From Burkholderiaceae bacterium (GTDB lineage: Bacteria; Pseudomonadota; Gammaproteobacteria; Burkholderiales; Burkholderiaceae_E): a DNA stretch of 64,000 bases. The notes beneath the pieces are model-generated. The model was not told the origin of the DNA. It searched no databases and worked only from the letters and a program-made list of their open reading frames with translations. Shown piece by piece: positions 34,502 to 43,269 of the stretch (position 1 is its first letter; the number at the start of each line of letters is the position of its first letter). The stretch spans positions 14,256-78,255 of the forward strand of contig JADJVQ010000030.1 in the NCBI GenBank assembly GCA_016710525.1, written 5' to 3'. The position numbers were made by a program, and so were the translations under genes.

Positions 34502-35069
34502 ATGCTGCGCAGCCCGCCCGCATCGCCTCCCGACCCATACCGCCGACACGCCGTGCTTGCCGGACTGACGCTCGCGGCCTGCCCGCTCGCTGGCGACCTT
34601 CGCGGGCACGCCGCCCGGGCGTGAAACCCATCCGGCGGCGCTGCCCGGAACGGGGTCTCTGACCTCGCTGATCGGTCAGGCTGCGGCGCGCGGTGAGCCG
34701 GTGGTGGTGCTGTTCTCGCGGGTCGGCTGCGTCTGGTGCGCCGCGCTGCGTCGCGACCAGCTGTCGCACCTGGCGCGCGAGGCGCCGGCGCGCGGCGTTC
34801 GCGTCGTGGAGTTCGACGTGGGCGACACCCGGCAGTTTTCGCCAGGGCCGTCGAAAGATGGCGGCACCGGGGCCGCCGCATCGGGCGCCGATCTGGCGGA
34901 CCGGCTGGGCGTCAGGGTGACGCCAACCGTGGTGTTCCTGGGGCCCCGCGGCGAACTGGCCGATCGGCTGATCGGTTATTCCTCACGGGACTTTTACGGC
35001 GCCTATCTGGACGAGCGCATCGAACGCGCCCGCGCGGCACTGCGCGCGGGAGGACCCGCCAGTCAGTGA
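34502..35069 (+). pseudogene. Secreted thioredoxin-fold protein of the sox cluster, one frameshift
   Basis: Divergent from soxR. From the ATG at 34502 a short signal peptide (RRHAVLAGLTLAACPLA) is read, then the frame runs into a stop at 34622. One frame over, ATFAGTPPGRETHP leads to the thioredoxin domain: VVVLFSRVGCVWCAALRRDQ, with CVWC as the redox pair, and VRVTPTVVFLGPRGELADRL with the cis-Pro (TPT). Removing one G at about 34592 joins signal and domain (188 residues). It is probably the periplasmic SoxW/SoxS-type thioredoxin that keeps SoxY or SoxA reduced. The end overlaps the convergent DUF2863 gene by 7 bp. Confidence 0.75.
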
Positions 35070-36268
35070 AAGTGGGTGGTTTCGGGCTCGAGGTCTTCGG
35101 GCATGTCGGCGTGCACGATCTCGCCCTTGACGTTGGGATAGAGCGGACTGCCGCAGTCCTCGCAGAACTCGGGCTCGGTCACATCGGGCCAGACCCGCAC
35201 TTCGGTCACCCCGGATTCGCGCAGCGTGGCGCGGATCATTTCGAGCGGCGACGGATCGTCGGTGTCGCTCTCGGCGCCCAGCAAGGGCCAGACGACGCCC
35301 TGAGCCACGTCTTCGACATCGCCGACCGACAAGCCGATGCGCAGCTCGTCGACCCGATCGGTGCCGAACGCCGCCACCGCCGCGAAGATTTCTTCGGGCT
35401 TGATCGACAGCGCATGGGTCAGGAAATGCACCGCCGCACGGATGGCGTAGGGCCGCACGCGCCGATCGGATTCGCGCATGTTGAGGTGGTACGCGTCCGG
35501 CAGCAGGCACTCGAAACCGCAGCCGGGCAGCAGCGGCTCGAGCGTGGGACGGCCCTGGGCAATCCAGTTCTCCAGGCACTGAACCCGGCTGGCGTGGTCG
35601 CCGGCCTCGGTCTCCTGCCACCGGAACAGCGCCGAGCCCTTGGGCGCAACCACCACGCCGAGCAGGTAACGCGTGTCGGCGAGCATCTCGGCGGTTTCGG
35701 GCAGCGCCTTCAGATCGAGGCGGGCCGACTGCCCCGAGATGGCGCTGTTGCCCAGCTTGCGCGCCAGGCGGCGCAACTCGGCAAAATCGCTGGGCATCTG
35801 GTCGATGCTGTACAGGTAGGGCGCCAGCCGGAACCGCGCCTGCGAGGCCAGCACATGGGATTGCCAATGCGCCGCCAGCGTCTGGGTCGCTTCGGTGGCA
35901 ACCGGACCCGAGGGGATTCGAAAACGCGTCCAGACCACCAGAGGAGCCGAAACCAGCAGGCACTGCCAGGGCTGACCGTCGACCTCGATCACCAGCGACT
36001 CGCTGGCGTCCTCGACCGCTTCGATCAGCGCGCTGTAGGCCTCGGTGTCGGCCTGATTCAGGCGATCGAGGGCATCGCTGACCGCCTGAGCGTGACCGCC
36101 GTCCAGGAGGCGCTCGATGCGCGCGGCCAGGGCGGCCTCCCAGAAACGATCCTCGGTTCGGCTGCCGGAGTTGGACAACCCCAGCGCGGCCGCCACCAGA
36201 CGTTCGGCATCAGGCGACAGATGCGACTTGCGATCTCGCAAGCCGCGGGAGTGGCGGGCTTCTTTCAT
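35063..36268 (-). CDS. DUF2863 family protein
   Basis: 401 residues. I recognise the betaproteobacterial DUF2863 family from VEVDGQPWQC-like EVDGQPWQCLLVSAPLVVWT, SHVLASQARFRLAPYLYSID, LPGCGFECLLPDAYHLNMRE, RPYAIRAAVHFLTHAL and a C-terminal CEDCG near VWPDVTEPEF. It is a soluble cytoplasmic protein without signal peptide or membrane helices. The function is unknown; the Cys pair near the C-terminus (CEDCG) could bind metal. The start ATG at 36268 is in the first good context. It is divergent from the S41 peptidase. Confidence 0.8.
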   Translation of the reverse strand: MKEARHSRGLRDRKSHLSPDAERLVAAALGLSNSGSRTEDRFWEAALAARIERLLDGGHAQAVSDALDRLNQADTEAYSALIEAVEDASESLVIEVDGQPWQCLLVSAPLVVWTRFRIPSGPVATEATQTLAAHWQSHVLASQARFRLAPYLYSIDQMPSDFAELRRLARKLGNSAISGQSARLDLKALPETAEMLADTRYLLGVVVAPKGSALFRWQETEAGDHASRVQCLENWIAQGRPTLEPLLPGCGFECLLPDAYHLNMRESDRRVRPYAIRAAVHFLTHALSIKPEEIFAAVAAFGTDRVDELRIGLSVGDVEDVAQGVVWPLLGAESDTDDPSPLEMIRATLRESGVTEVRVWPDVTEPEFCEDCGSPLYPNVKGEIVHADMPEDLEPETTHFH

Positions 36269-36369
36269 CGGGCTTAGGGCTTGGCGAGCGGAATCGTGGA
36301 TAACCCGCCATTCTAGCCGATCGGAGCGCCTGACTTGCCGGACGACAGCGACCGCCTTACCCTGAGATC

Positions 36370-37906
36370 ATGACTGCAGCGCCCTCTACTCCTGCCTCTC
36401 CCGTCGCTCCGGCTCGTCTGGCGGCTTGCAGACTGACCGCCCCGGTGGGCGCCCCAACGTCCTGCCGGGAAGCCGCGCTGCCGGGCGAGAGGCGAGCGCG
36501 CGGCCGGGCGGCGCGCTCGCTCTCGGGCAGCCTGCTCGCGCTGACGTTGCTGTCGCTGGGGAGCCTGGCCGGCTGCGGAGGCGCGAGCGATGCGGCCGCG
36601 CCAGTCGCGGCGCCCCGAGCCCCGACCCGAACGCGAATCCGGGCCCCGCGCCGCGCCTTCCCCCGCGCCTTCCCCGTTTCCCGCCCCCTCTCCGATACCG
36701 GCGCCTGCACCCGGTTCCCCCGGGGCCGCGACGGCCGAGATCGCCTACCTCGATGCCTACATGCGCAACTGGTACCTTTGGCGCGACCGGATGCCTAATC
36801 CTGATCTGAGCCAATTCGCCAGTGCGGGCGCCGCGCTCAAGGCGCTGACCGTCAGCGAGGACCGCTTCAGTTACATCGACGATGCGCAAACCTTCAATCA
36901 GTTCTTCGACGAAGGCCGCACCGTCGGATTCGGAATCGGCTACACGGCACGCGATACGAGCGTGTGGATCCGGCTCATCCAGCCGCAATCGCCGGCCGCC
37001 CTCGCCGGCCTGAGACGCGGCGACCGGATACTGGCCATCAACTCGGTTCCCAGCGCCACCCTGATCGCCGAAGGCCGGCTGGACGCCGCTTTTGGTCCGA
37101 TCGAGATTGGCTACAGCGGCCAGTTTTCGATCGAGCGTGACGGCCAGGTGCTGGATATCCGGGTCATCAAGCAGGCCTACTCGCTCAGCAGCGTGCTCGA
37201 AGCGCGGGTGATCGAAGCCAACGGGCGCAAGATCGGCTACGTCAACCTGTACACCTTCAACTCGCCGGCCCGATCGGCGTGGTCGGGTGCGATCGCCATG
37301 CTCGCAGGCGCAGGCGCCCAGGATCTGGTCGTCGACCTGCGCGACAACAGCGGCGGCCTGCTCGCGCTGGCTGCGGACATCGCTTCGTCGCTGGCGCCGG
37401 CTGATGCACCTGGAAAGCTCTTCCTGCGCTCGGAGTACAACAGCGCCCACTCGGGCAGCGACATCCAGTATCGGTTCTCGGCGCTGCCAGGCCTGGGCCG
37501 CTTCGAGCGCCTGGCCTGGCTGACCAGCGAGAGAACCTGTTCGGCCTCCGAGGCGCTGATGATCGGACTGCGGCCGTATCGAAGCTCGCCCGTGATCGGC
37601 AGCACCACCTGCGGCAAGCCGGTTGGCTTCAATCCGGAACAGCGCGAGGGCAAGGTCTACAACATCGTCACGTTCCGGCTGATCAACAGCCTTGGCGAGT
37701 CGGACTACTTCAACGGCCTGGCGCCGACCTGCGTGGTGAACGACGACTTCCGCAAACCCTTGGGCGACCCGTCTGAATCGCTCTTCGCGGCGGCCATCGA
37801 CGCCTTGAACGGCCGGGCCTGCCCCAGTGCGCCGGTGCCCAAGGCAACGACCACCCGCCCGGCGCCAAGACGGTGGGATCTGGCGGCGCAGATCGGGGTG
37901 AAGTGA
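36370..37906 (+). pseudogene. S41 family C-terminal processing peptidase, lipoprotein, frameshifted in linker
   Basis: From the ATG at 36370 comes a 60-residue leader with a lipoprotein signal ending in LGSLAGC (Cys about 68), then the frame breaks in a Pro-rich linker (about 36605-36680) and continues as APSPAPSPFPAPS. The catalytic part includes a PDZ domain (VGFGIGYTARDTSVWIRLIQ, LRRGDRILAINS) and the peptidase core with LVVDLRDNSGGLL, the Ser nucleophile in RTCSASEALMIGL and the Lys in STTCGKPVGF. S41 proteases cut periplasmic C-termini. One indel restores about 511 residues. The lipobox follows a long polar leader, so a later start is possible. Confidence 0.78.
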
Positions 37907-37912
37907 TCAGGG

Positions 37913-37944
37913 GCGCGCTGCGCCTTTAGCGCGCTGCGCCTTTA
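37913..37944. repeat. 16-bp perfect tandem duplication after the S41 peptidase gene
   Basis: GCGCGCTGCGCCTTTA occurs twice in tandem at 37913-37928 and 37929-37944. It lies in the 102-bp gap (37907-38008) between two convergent genes. It has no clear hairpin or T-tract; a degraded third copy may follow. Confidence 0.75.
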
Positions 37945-38008
37945 CCCCGCTGCACTCTCGCCGTGCTGCGCGGATGCGCCCGAGCGGCCCTGCGGCCCGG
38001 ACGCCCGC

Positions 38009-39790
38009 CTACCACCAGCCCGTCACCGTGGCGCCAACGTAGCGGCGCCAATAGCCGCTGCCACCGCTGGCGCTGCCAAGGCCACTGCCCGAACCGCCGG
38101 CAAACAGCCGCAGCCGCCACAAGGGCGACAGGTCGCGCCCCAGCGAGAACTCCCAGAGATTGGGCGATCCCGAACTGCGGTTGCCGAAACCGTCGGTCTC
38201 GCGCGAGACGCCCAATCCAAGACGGGCCTGGATCTCCCAGGGCTGAGCGTCGTGGTACAGGCCCACATAGGCCCGCGCCTCGTTGTAGTGACGGGGATTC
38301 CAGTAGCCGCGCGCCGCGCGCTGCGGACCGGTGGGGTCCGAACTGCTGAAAGCCTGGCCTTCGAGGCCCACCACCACCTTGGGACGGAAACGCAGCGCAT
38401 AGTCGATGCGCCCGTTGATTCGGTGCCGTTGGTTGCCGTCATCGAAGCGCAACGCCGCCAGGCTGGCGGCTGCCGACCAGCGCGGATCGGGCCGCCATTC
38501 GGCCCCCAGGGCCGCCACGTCGACCGTCACCCGGTTGCTCAGGGCCAGCGGTGTTTCGATCACTTCGCGCGACCACTCGGCGTCGACCCGGAGTCCGTCG
38601 CGCGGCACCCATTTCACCCGCGCCGACCCGGTCACCGGGGACCATTGCGGATAGCGGTTGGCCGCGAGCGTCAGGCTAGGCCAGACCGTACCGCTGGCCG
38701 CATAGGGATCGCCGATGCGCCACCCATAGGTGGCACTGAGCCGGTCGCCGCGAGCCGCACCGAACGGGTCGGAGAGGTCGACGCGCCGCCAGGCGACATC
38801 GACCGAACGCGCTGGCCCTAGGCGGGCCGTCGCTCCCAGGAGAGCCGCGCGCGTCACGAGCCGATCGCGATCGGTTGCCCGTTCGAGCGTGGCCCAGGCC
38901 GTGGGCCTGAGCTCACGGCTGGTCCGCCAGCGCCGCAGCCATTGGGCATCGGCCAGCGGCACGCCGTCGAGCGTGTCGTGAGCCAGGTCCTCGAAGCCCG
39001 CCCAGCGCAATGCGCGAGCCACTTCGAGGCGTTCGTCATGATTGGCAGGTGCGCCGATCCCGCGCCAGGTGGCCAACGCAGCCCGATGCCGACCGGCAAA
39101 ATTGCGCGCCTGGGCCAGGCCAAGACCGCTCAGCCGATCCTCGGGATACTTCGCGGTGAGCGCTTCGAACGCGGTGATCGACTCGGCATGCCGATCGACC
39201 CACAACAGCATCTGCGCCCGCCGCCGCTGCATCGGCAAGTCGTCGGGCTTCAGCGCCAGCGCGCCGTCATAGGCCAGCAGCGCGTCGTCCAGGCGCCCGA
39301 GCGTCTGGCGCGCCTCGGCCAGACCGCGCCAGGCCTCCGTGCGAATCGCCAGCGGCCGAGCCGATCGGGTCAGTTCGACGAACAGCGGTTCTGCACCCGC
39401 CGCGTCGCCTCCCCACAAGCTTTGCCAGGCCAGCGAGTCGAGCACGTCATCGCGACGCTGGGGCGCGAACGCCAGCAGTTCGCGGTACAGGGCCGCCGAC
39501 TCCCGGTTGCGGTCGGCATACCCGAGCACCCGCGCCAGTTCGATGGCCAGGTCGTCGTCGCGCGGACTTTGCACGCGCAGCCCCTGGTACAGCGCGATGG
39601 AGGCCGGATAGTCGCGCGCCTGCATCAGCGCGCGGGCGCGCTCGATCGTGGCCGCCCGGTCGATGGGCGCCGCGGTGCCGCCGCGCCCGCCGTCCGTGCC
39701 CGCCGATGGACCTGCCGGCGCCTGCGCCCAACCCTGAGCCAGCAGCAGGCTGGTTGCAGCACCGAGGATCAGCCGATTGGCCGACCTCAA
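38009..39790 (-). CDS. PgaA-like outer-membrane protein: TPR domain plus beta-barrel
   Basis: 593 residues from a TTG (39790) that overlaps the upstream glycosyltransferase stop. A signal peptide (about residues 8-23, LGAATSLLLAQGWAQA) is followed by tetratricopeptide-like repeats (about 40-260: ALMQARDYPASIALYQGLRV, DDLAIELARVLGYADRNRES, AEARQTLGRLDDALLAYDGA) and a C-terminal barrel region (about 310-593) ending in an aromatic (TVTGWW), like PgaA, the outer-membrane exporter of poly-N-acetylglucosamine. Family members are usually 750-850 residues with a longer barrel and repeat, so this one is short. It is the last gene of the polysaccharide operon. Confidence 0.72.
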   Translation of the reverse strand: MRSANRLILGAATSLLLAQGWAQAPAGPSAGTDGGRGGTAAPIDRAATIERARALMQARDYPASIALYQGLRVQSPRDDDLAIELARVLGYADRNRESAALYRELLAFAPQRRDDVLDSLAWQSLWGGDAAGAEPLFVELTRSARPLAIRTEAWRGLAEARQTLGRLDDALLAYDGALALKPDDLPMQRRRAQMLLWVDRHAESITAFEALTAKYPEDRLSGLGLAQARNFAGRHRAALATWRGIGAPANHDERLEVARALRWAGFEDLAHDTLDGVPLADAQWLRRWRTSRELRPTAWATLERATDRDRLVTRAALLGATARLGPARSVDVAWRRVDLSDPFGAARGDRLSATYGWRIGDPYAASGTVWPSLTLAANRYPQWSPVTGSARVKWVPRDGLRVDAEWSREVIETPLALSNRVTVDVAALGAEWRPDPRWSAAASLAALRFDDGNQRHRINGRIDYALRFRPKVVVGLEGQAFSSSDPTGPQRAARGYWNPRHYNEARAYVGLYHDAQPWEIQARLGLGVSRETDGFGNRSSGSPNLWEFSLGRDLSPLWRLRLFAGGSGSGLGSASGGSGYWRRYVGATVTGWW

Positions 39791-41052
39791 GAACCGCTCC
39801 CGGCACGCTGAGTGGTCCAGGTGACCGGGTCGTGGCCGGGGCGGCGAATCAGGTAGGGCAGCGCGATCACGGTTGCCATCGCGAGAAACATCCAATAAAG
39901 AATGGGGTACCAGACGGCATACGGATAGAACCGGAGAATGCTCTGATCGTATCGCCGATCGATCAGCGCGCCCACGACCAGTTGCAAAAGGCACAACGTT
40001 CCGATCGTCATTCCCCATAAATTGGGGATCGGGGAAGCGCCGACCGGCGGCATCCCGACCGCATACGACACGCCCCAGATCGACGTCAGCGACACGAAGC
40101 ACAGTGCCCACATCGTCGACAGGAAGGATTCGGCAAACACCGGCCACATGCGTCGCAGCCGCCAGTGGGCCAGGATGTCGGCATGCTTGCGCATCACCTG
40201 CATCAGGCCGCGCGACCAGCGCAGGCGCTGATGCCACAAGCCTTTGTACGACAGCGGCACCGTCATCCAGCAGATCGCCCGGGGCTCGTAGCGGACATCG
40301 TAGAAGCGCTTTTGCAGTTTCCAGGTGAGCTCGATGTCTTCGGTCGGCATGTTCGGACTGAATCCGCCCACGTCCAGCACCGCGCTTCGGCGCAGCAGCG
40401 TCACCACGCCGGAAACGGTCGTGATTCGGCCCCAGATGCGCTGGGAACGGCGCAGCAGACTGACGATCGACGAGAATTCGATCGCCTGAAGGCGCGCGAT
40501 GAACGACTCGGTGTTGCGGACCCGCGGATTGCCGGTGACGGCCGCGACGCGCGCATGTTGGAAGTGCGGCACCAGCCAGTGGAGCATATCGGGTGCCGGC
40601 TCGGCATCGGCATCGAGGATCAGGACGAGTTCGCCGCGCGCCAGCGGAAGCGCATCGTTCAGCGCCAGCGCTTTTCCTTCGTTGGTGACCTTGCGAACCA
40701 GGCGGATCCGGGAGTTGGCGATCAGCGACACCAGGGCGTCGACTGTCCGGTCGGTGGATCCGTCATCCACGACGATGACTTCGAGATCGGGGTAGTCCAT
40801 CGCCAGGACCGCGGTCAGCGCCCGCCGGATCACCGCTTCTTCGTTATGCGCAGGCACCAGCACGGTGACGGTCGGCCACCCCTCGGGATGCGGAGGCGCC
40901 GGAGGATCGGCTTCTTCCCAGCGCAGCCGGAACAGCCATGCCGTGGTGATCCACATGATGCTCGTGGCGATCGGGTAGGCCGCGAAGTACACCAGCGCCC
41001 ACCAGTAAAGGCGCGAGTGCTGAACGTCGTAGAGGAAGGATTCGATCGTCAC
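39787..41052 (-). CDS. PgaC-like family 2 glycosyltransferase
   Basis: 421 residues from a GTG (41052) in a GTGA overlap with the upstream small-protein stop. Two N-terminal and about four C-terminal membrane segments flank a GT2 domain with VTVLVPAHNEEAVIRRALTA, VIVVDDGSTDRTVDALVS, LNDALPLARGELVLILDADA (DxD), MPTEDIELTWKL (catalytic ED) and HQRLRWSRGL (QxxRW). This is the PgaC/hyaluronan-synthase-like set for processive beta-linked N-acetylglucosamine (or a related) polymer synthesis. The exact sugar cannot be read. It is followed without a gap by the PgaA-like exporter gene. Confidence 0.85.
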   Translation of the reverse strand: MTIESFLYDVQHSRLYWWALVYFAAYPIATSIMWITTAWLFRLRWEEADPPAPPHPEGWPTVTVLVPAHNEEAVIRRALTAVLAMDYPDLEVIVVDDGSTDRTVDALVSLIANSRIRLVRKVTNEGKALALNDALPLARGELVLILDADAEPAPDMLHWLVPHFQHARVAAVTGNPRVRNTESFIARLQAIEFSSIVSLLRRSQRIWGRITTVSGVVTLLRRSAVLDVGGFSPNMPTEDIELTWKLQKRFYDVRYEPRAICWMTVPLSYKGLWHQRLRWSRGLMQVMRKHADILAHWRLRRMWPVFAESFLSTMWALCFVSLTSIWGVSYAVGMPPVGASPIPNLWGMTIGTLCLLQLVVGALIDRRYDQSILRFYPYAVWYPILYWMFLAMATVIALPYLIRRPGHDPVTWTTQRAGSGS

Positions 41053-41492
41053 GGTCCAGCCGCGCGATAGTGCTTGTCGCCGTCCACGACTTCGATGATG
41101 ACGATCCGGGCCGTACGCAAGGCCGACCAGTCTGCCTTCACCTCGCGCCCGTTCCAGTCCTTGGCGTAATCGGCGGGCAGCAGCACGGTGCGAGATCTCG
41201 GCCCCTTGCGGCGGTGAAGCGCGATGTTGTGCACCACCCAGATCAGGGTCACCGTGGGCAAGGCGATCAGCGAGCCCGCGATCAGCACCACCAGGTCGCC
41301 GCTGTCCCAGGGCCGGGCCGCCACCCGAAACCACATCCAGACGAATCCGGCCCAGCCGGCCAGCAGCAAGATGAAATGGATAAGCGCCTGTGTGGACCGA
41401 AGCCTCGGGCGGCCCGCGGCGGGCTGGCTGCCCGGGCTGCGCGCCCTGGCCCGGCTGCGTCGCGGGGAAACCGGTGCCGCGGGCTCAGGCAA
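41049..41492 (-). CDS. PgaD-like small two-helix membrane protein
   Basis: 147 residues. A basic Pro-rich N-terminus precedes two membrane segments (about 38-58, LIHFILLLAGWAGFVWMWF, and 70-92, LIAGSLIALPTVTLIWVVHN). PgaD-type proteins assist PgaC in polymer synthesis and in c-di-GMP response. Sequence identity with any given PgaD is likely low; I base the call on two TM helices plus its place immediately before pgaC. The first 8 bp overlap the stop of the PEP-CTERM-like gene upstream, so it belongs to the same operon. Confidence 0.65.
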   Translation of the reverse strand: MPEPAAPVSPRRSRARARSPGSQPAAGRPRLRSTQALIHFILLLAGWAGFVWMWFRVAARPWDSGDLVVLIAGSLIALPTVTLIWVVHNIALHRRKGPRSRTVLLPADYAKDWNGREVKADWSALRTARIVIIEVVDGDKHYRAAGP

Positions 41493-42393
41493 GATGCAAC
41501 GGAGTTCGGCGTCGCCGCCAGGAACCCGCTCCGGCGATAAGCGCAGCCAGCCCGGCCAGAGCCAGCGAGCCCGGGACCGGAATCTGGGCGACCAGAAACT
41601 CGGTCGGAATCACTTCCCAGTCGGTGGATCCGTTGCGGGCCCAGCGCAGATCGATCACGCCGGCCTCCAGGCGATCCCAAGCGCCGAGTTCGTACTGATA
41701 GAGCCCGGGCGTCAGCAGGAAGTCATTGGCGAAGCCCAGCCGGTCGCGCGGGTTCAGGAAATCCTGAGCGATCGACTGGCGCTGGCCATTGGCGCCATAC
41801 AGGTCGAAGAAAAACCCGTCGTCATACAGCACGCTGAAATTGTAGAGACCGGCTTCGGCAATACGAATGTAGCCGGTATAGCGGGAGGTCCAGTTGTCCA
41901 GGTTGCCCGCCACGTTCTGCGCGACAACGCCAGGGCGGGCGATCGGGCAGCCCGAGGCGGGAATCCCGACCGAAATCGTCAGCGGCACGCCCTGGGCCGT
42001 GCCCCAGGTGAAGGAGTACCGAGTGTTGTAGCAGGTATCGCCGTGGTTGATCTGGCTGACCACGCCGCTCGATTCGCCCAGCCGGGGGATGCCGCTGCCA
42101 CCCGGGGCGTTGATCGCATCCCAATCGGCCTTGCCCCAGATGCCCGTCCCCCAGGAGTAGGTTCCGATAGGGCTGCCCGTGCCGAACTGTCCGGGGTTGC
42201 CGTTGGCCGGTTCCTCCCACAGCACGGTACTCCCCTGCCAGTTGCCATCGATCGCGACGAAACTCGCATTGGAGCCGAAGACGGCCACGCTGTAGTTTTC
42301 GATCAGCGGTGCAAAGGCGACAGGGATCGCCTGCACAGGCATCGCCAGGGCGGCCAGCGCTGCGGCGAGCGAGGAGAGGGCGAAACGATTCAT
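41485..42393 (-). CDS. Secreted protein with PEP-CTERM-like sorting signal and PA14-like domain
   Basis: 302 residues. A signal peptide (MNRFALSSLAAALAALAMPV) precedes a beta-rich body with tandem aromatic segments. RYTGYIRIAEAGLYNFSVLY plus DDGFFFDLYGANGQ resembles a PA14-type carbohydrate-binding domain. The C-terminus is IPVPGSLALAGLAALIAGAG followed by WRRRR: a Pro, a hydrophobic helix and a basic tail, the layout of a PEP-CTERM exosortase-recognition signal, although PEP itself is replaced by VPG. It is the first gene of the PgaD/C/A-like operon, overlapping the next gene by 8 bp. No exosortase gene is in the window. Identity of the ligand is unknown. Confidence 0.72.
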   Translation of the reverse strand: MNRFALSSLAAALAALAMPVQAIPVAFAPLIENYSVAVFGSNASFVAIDGNWQGSTVLWEEPANGNPGQFGTGSPIGTYSWGTGIWGKADWDAINAPGGSGIPRLGESSGVVSQINHGDTCYNTRYSFTWGTAQGVPLTISVGIPASGCPIARPGVVAQNVAGNLDNWTSRYTGYIRIAEAGLYNFSVLYDDGFFFDLYGANGQRQSIAQDFLNPRDRLGFANDFLLTPGLYQYELGAWDRLEAGVIDLRWARNGSTDWEVIPTEFLVAQIPVPGSLALAGLAALIAGAGSWRRRRTPLHLA

Positions 42394-42419
42394 GATGCTC
42401 TCGACAAATCAATTAGGGA

Positions 42420-42438
42420 GCGCCCCCGACGGGGGCGC
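42420..42438 (-). terminator. GC-rich hairpin after dnaQ
   Basis: An 8-bp perfect stem (GCGCCCCC / GGGGGCGC) with a GAC loop, in the 153-bp gap (42394-42546) downstream of the dnaQ stop and about 30 bp upstream of the PEP-CTERM-like gene start, both on the minus strand. It may terminate the dnaQ transcript or be a 5' leader hairpin of the next operon. The remainder of the gap has no clear promoter. Confidence 0.5.
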
Positions 42439-42546
42439 CATTCATCGCGGCCAAACGACCATTCGTCAGACTTGTAACACGACCGATCGGGATTCAAACA
42501 GGCAATAAATCACGTGCGAAGCAGTCGTTCACCACCCCAACCGGCC

Positions 42547-43269
42547 TCACCGATCGGACTCGAGGCGATCCCAAAGCGCAGGGCTCCTGGCCTCTTTGGC
42601 GATGGCCGCCAGCAGTGCCTGGTGGGCGGCGTTTTCGGCCTCGCCCGCCGGGACCACGAGCAGCCCGGCCGGAGGCCAGGGGCGCTGGCCTTCCTGGGAC
42701 TGCCCGGGATCGGGACGCGCATGCAGCGCGATCTCCAGGCTCTCCTGGCCGCGTGTCATGGCGAGATAGACATCGGCCAGCAGTTCGGCATCGAGCAGCG
42801 CACCATGCAGCTTGCGGTGGGCGTTGGAAATGCCGTAGCGGTCGCACAGCGCGTCGAGCGAATTGCGCTTGCCGGGGTGCAGCTCGCGGGCCAATGCCAG
42901 CGTGTCGAGCACGCGGCAATGCTCGCGAAACGGCCGCTCGCCCACTCGGGCGAGTTCGGCGTCCAGGAAGCCGACGTCGAAGGGGGCGTTGTGGATGATG
43001 ACTTCGGCCTGCCCGACGAACGACAGAATGTCGCGGGCCACCTCATTGAAGCGCGGCTTGTCGCGCAGCATGTCCCATGACAGGCCATGGACCGCCTGCG
43101 CCCCCTCGTCGATCGCCCGTTCGGGATTGAGATAGAAGTGCAGCGTATTGCCGGTGACCCGGCGATTGACCACTTCCAGGCATCCGATCTCGATGATCCG
43201 GTGCCCGTCGTCCACGGTCAGCCCGGTCGTTTCGGTATCGAGCACGACCTGGCGCAATCCCTCGCTCAT
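42547..43269 (-). CDS. dnaQ: DNA polymerase III epsilon subunit (proofreading 3'-5' exonuclease)
   Basis: 240 residues of the DEDD exonuclease family. ExoI has Asp11 and Glu13 (VVLDTETTGL), ExoII has Asp98 (HNAPFDVGFLD) and ExoIII has the HGALLDAELLADVYL segment near the end. The C-terminal tail binds the alpha subunit. The start overlaps the RND-pump stop by one base (TGATG), which is unusual: dnaQ normally neighbours rnhA, which in this genome is 6 kb away, separated by an efflux pump and an aminotransferase. Confidence 0.95.
   Translation of the reverse strand: MSEGLRQVVLDTETTGLTVDDGHRIIEIGCLEVVNRRVTGNTLHFYLNPERAIDEGAQAVHGLSWDMLRDKPRFNEVARDILSFVGQAEVIIHNAPFDVGFLDAELARVGERPFREHCRVLDTLALARELHPGKRNSLDALCDRYGISNAHRKLHGALLDAELLADVYLAMTRGQESLEIALHARPDPGQSQEGQRPWPPAGLLVVPAGEAENAAHQALLAAIAKEARSPALWDRLESDR

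Noticed and set aside
37913..37944. A CRISPR-like repeat after the S41 gene
   Set aside because: Only two adjacent copies of a 16-bp unit, with no spacers; the same applies to the pair at 4107-4138.
42394..42546. A possible sigma-54 promoter before the PEP-CTERM-like gene (TGG and GC with 10-bp spacing)
   Set aside because: The TTGC part of the -12 element is not met (CCGC), and a second near-match has the wrong spacing. It is below what chance would give.
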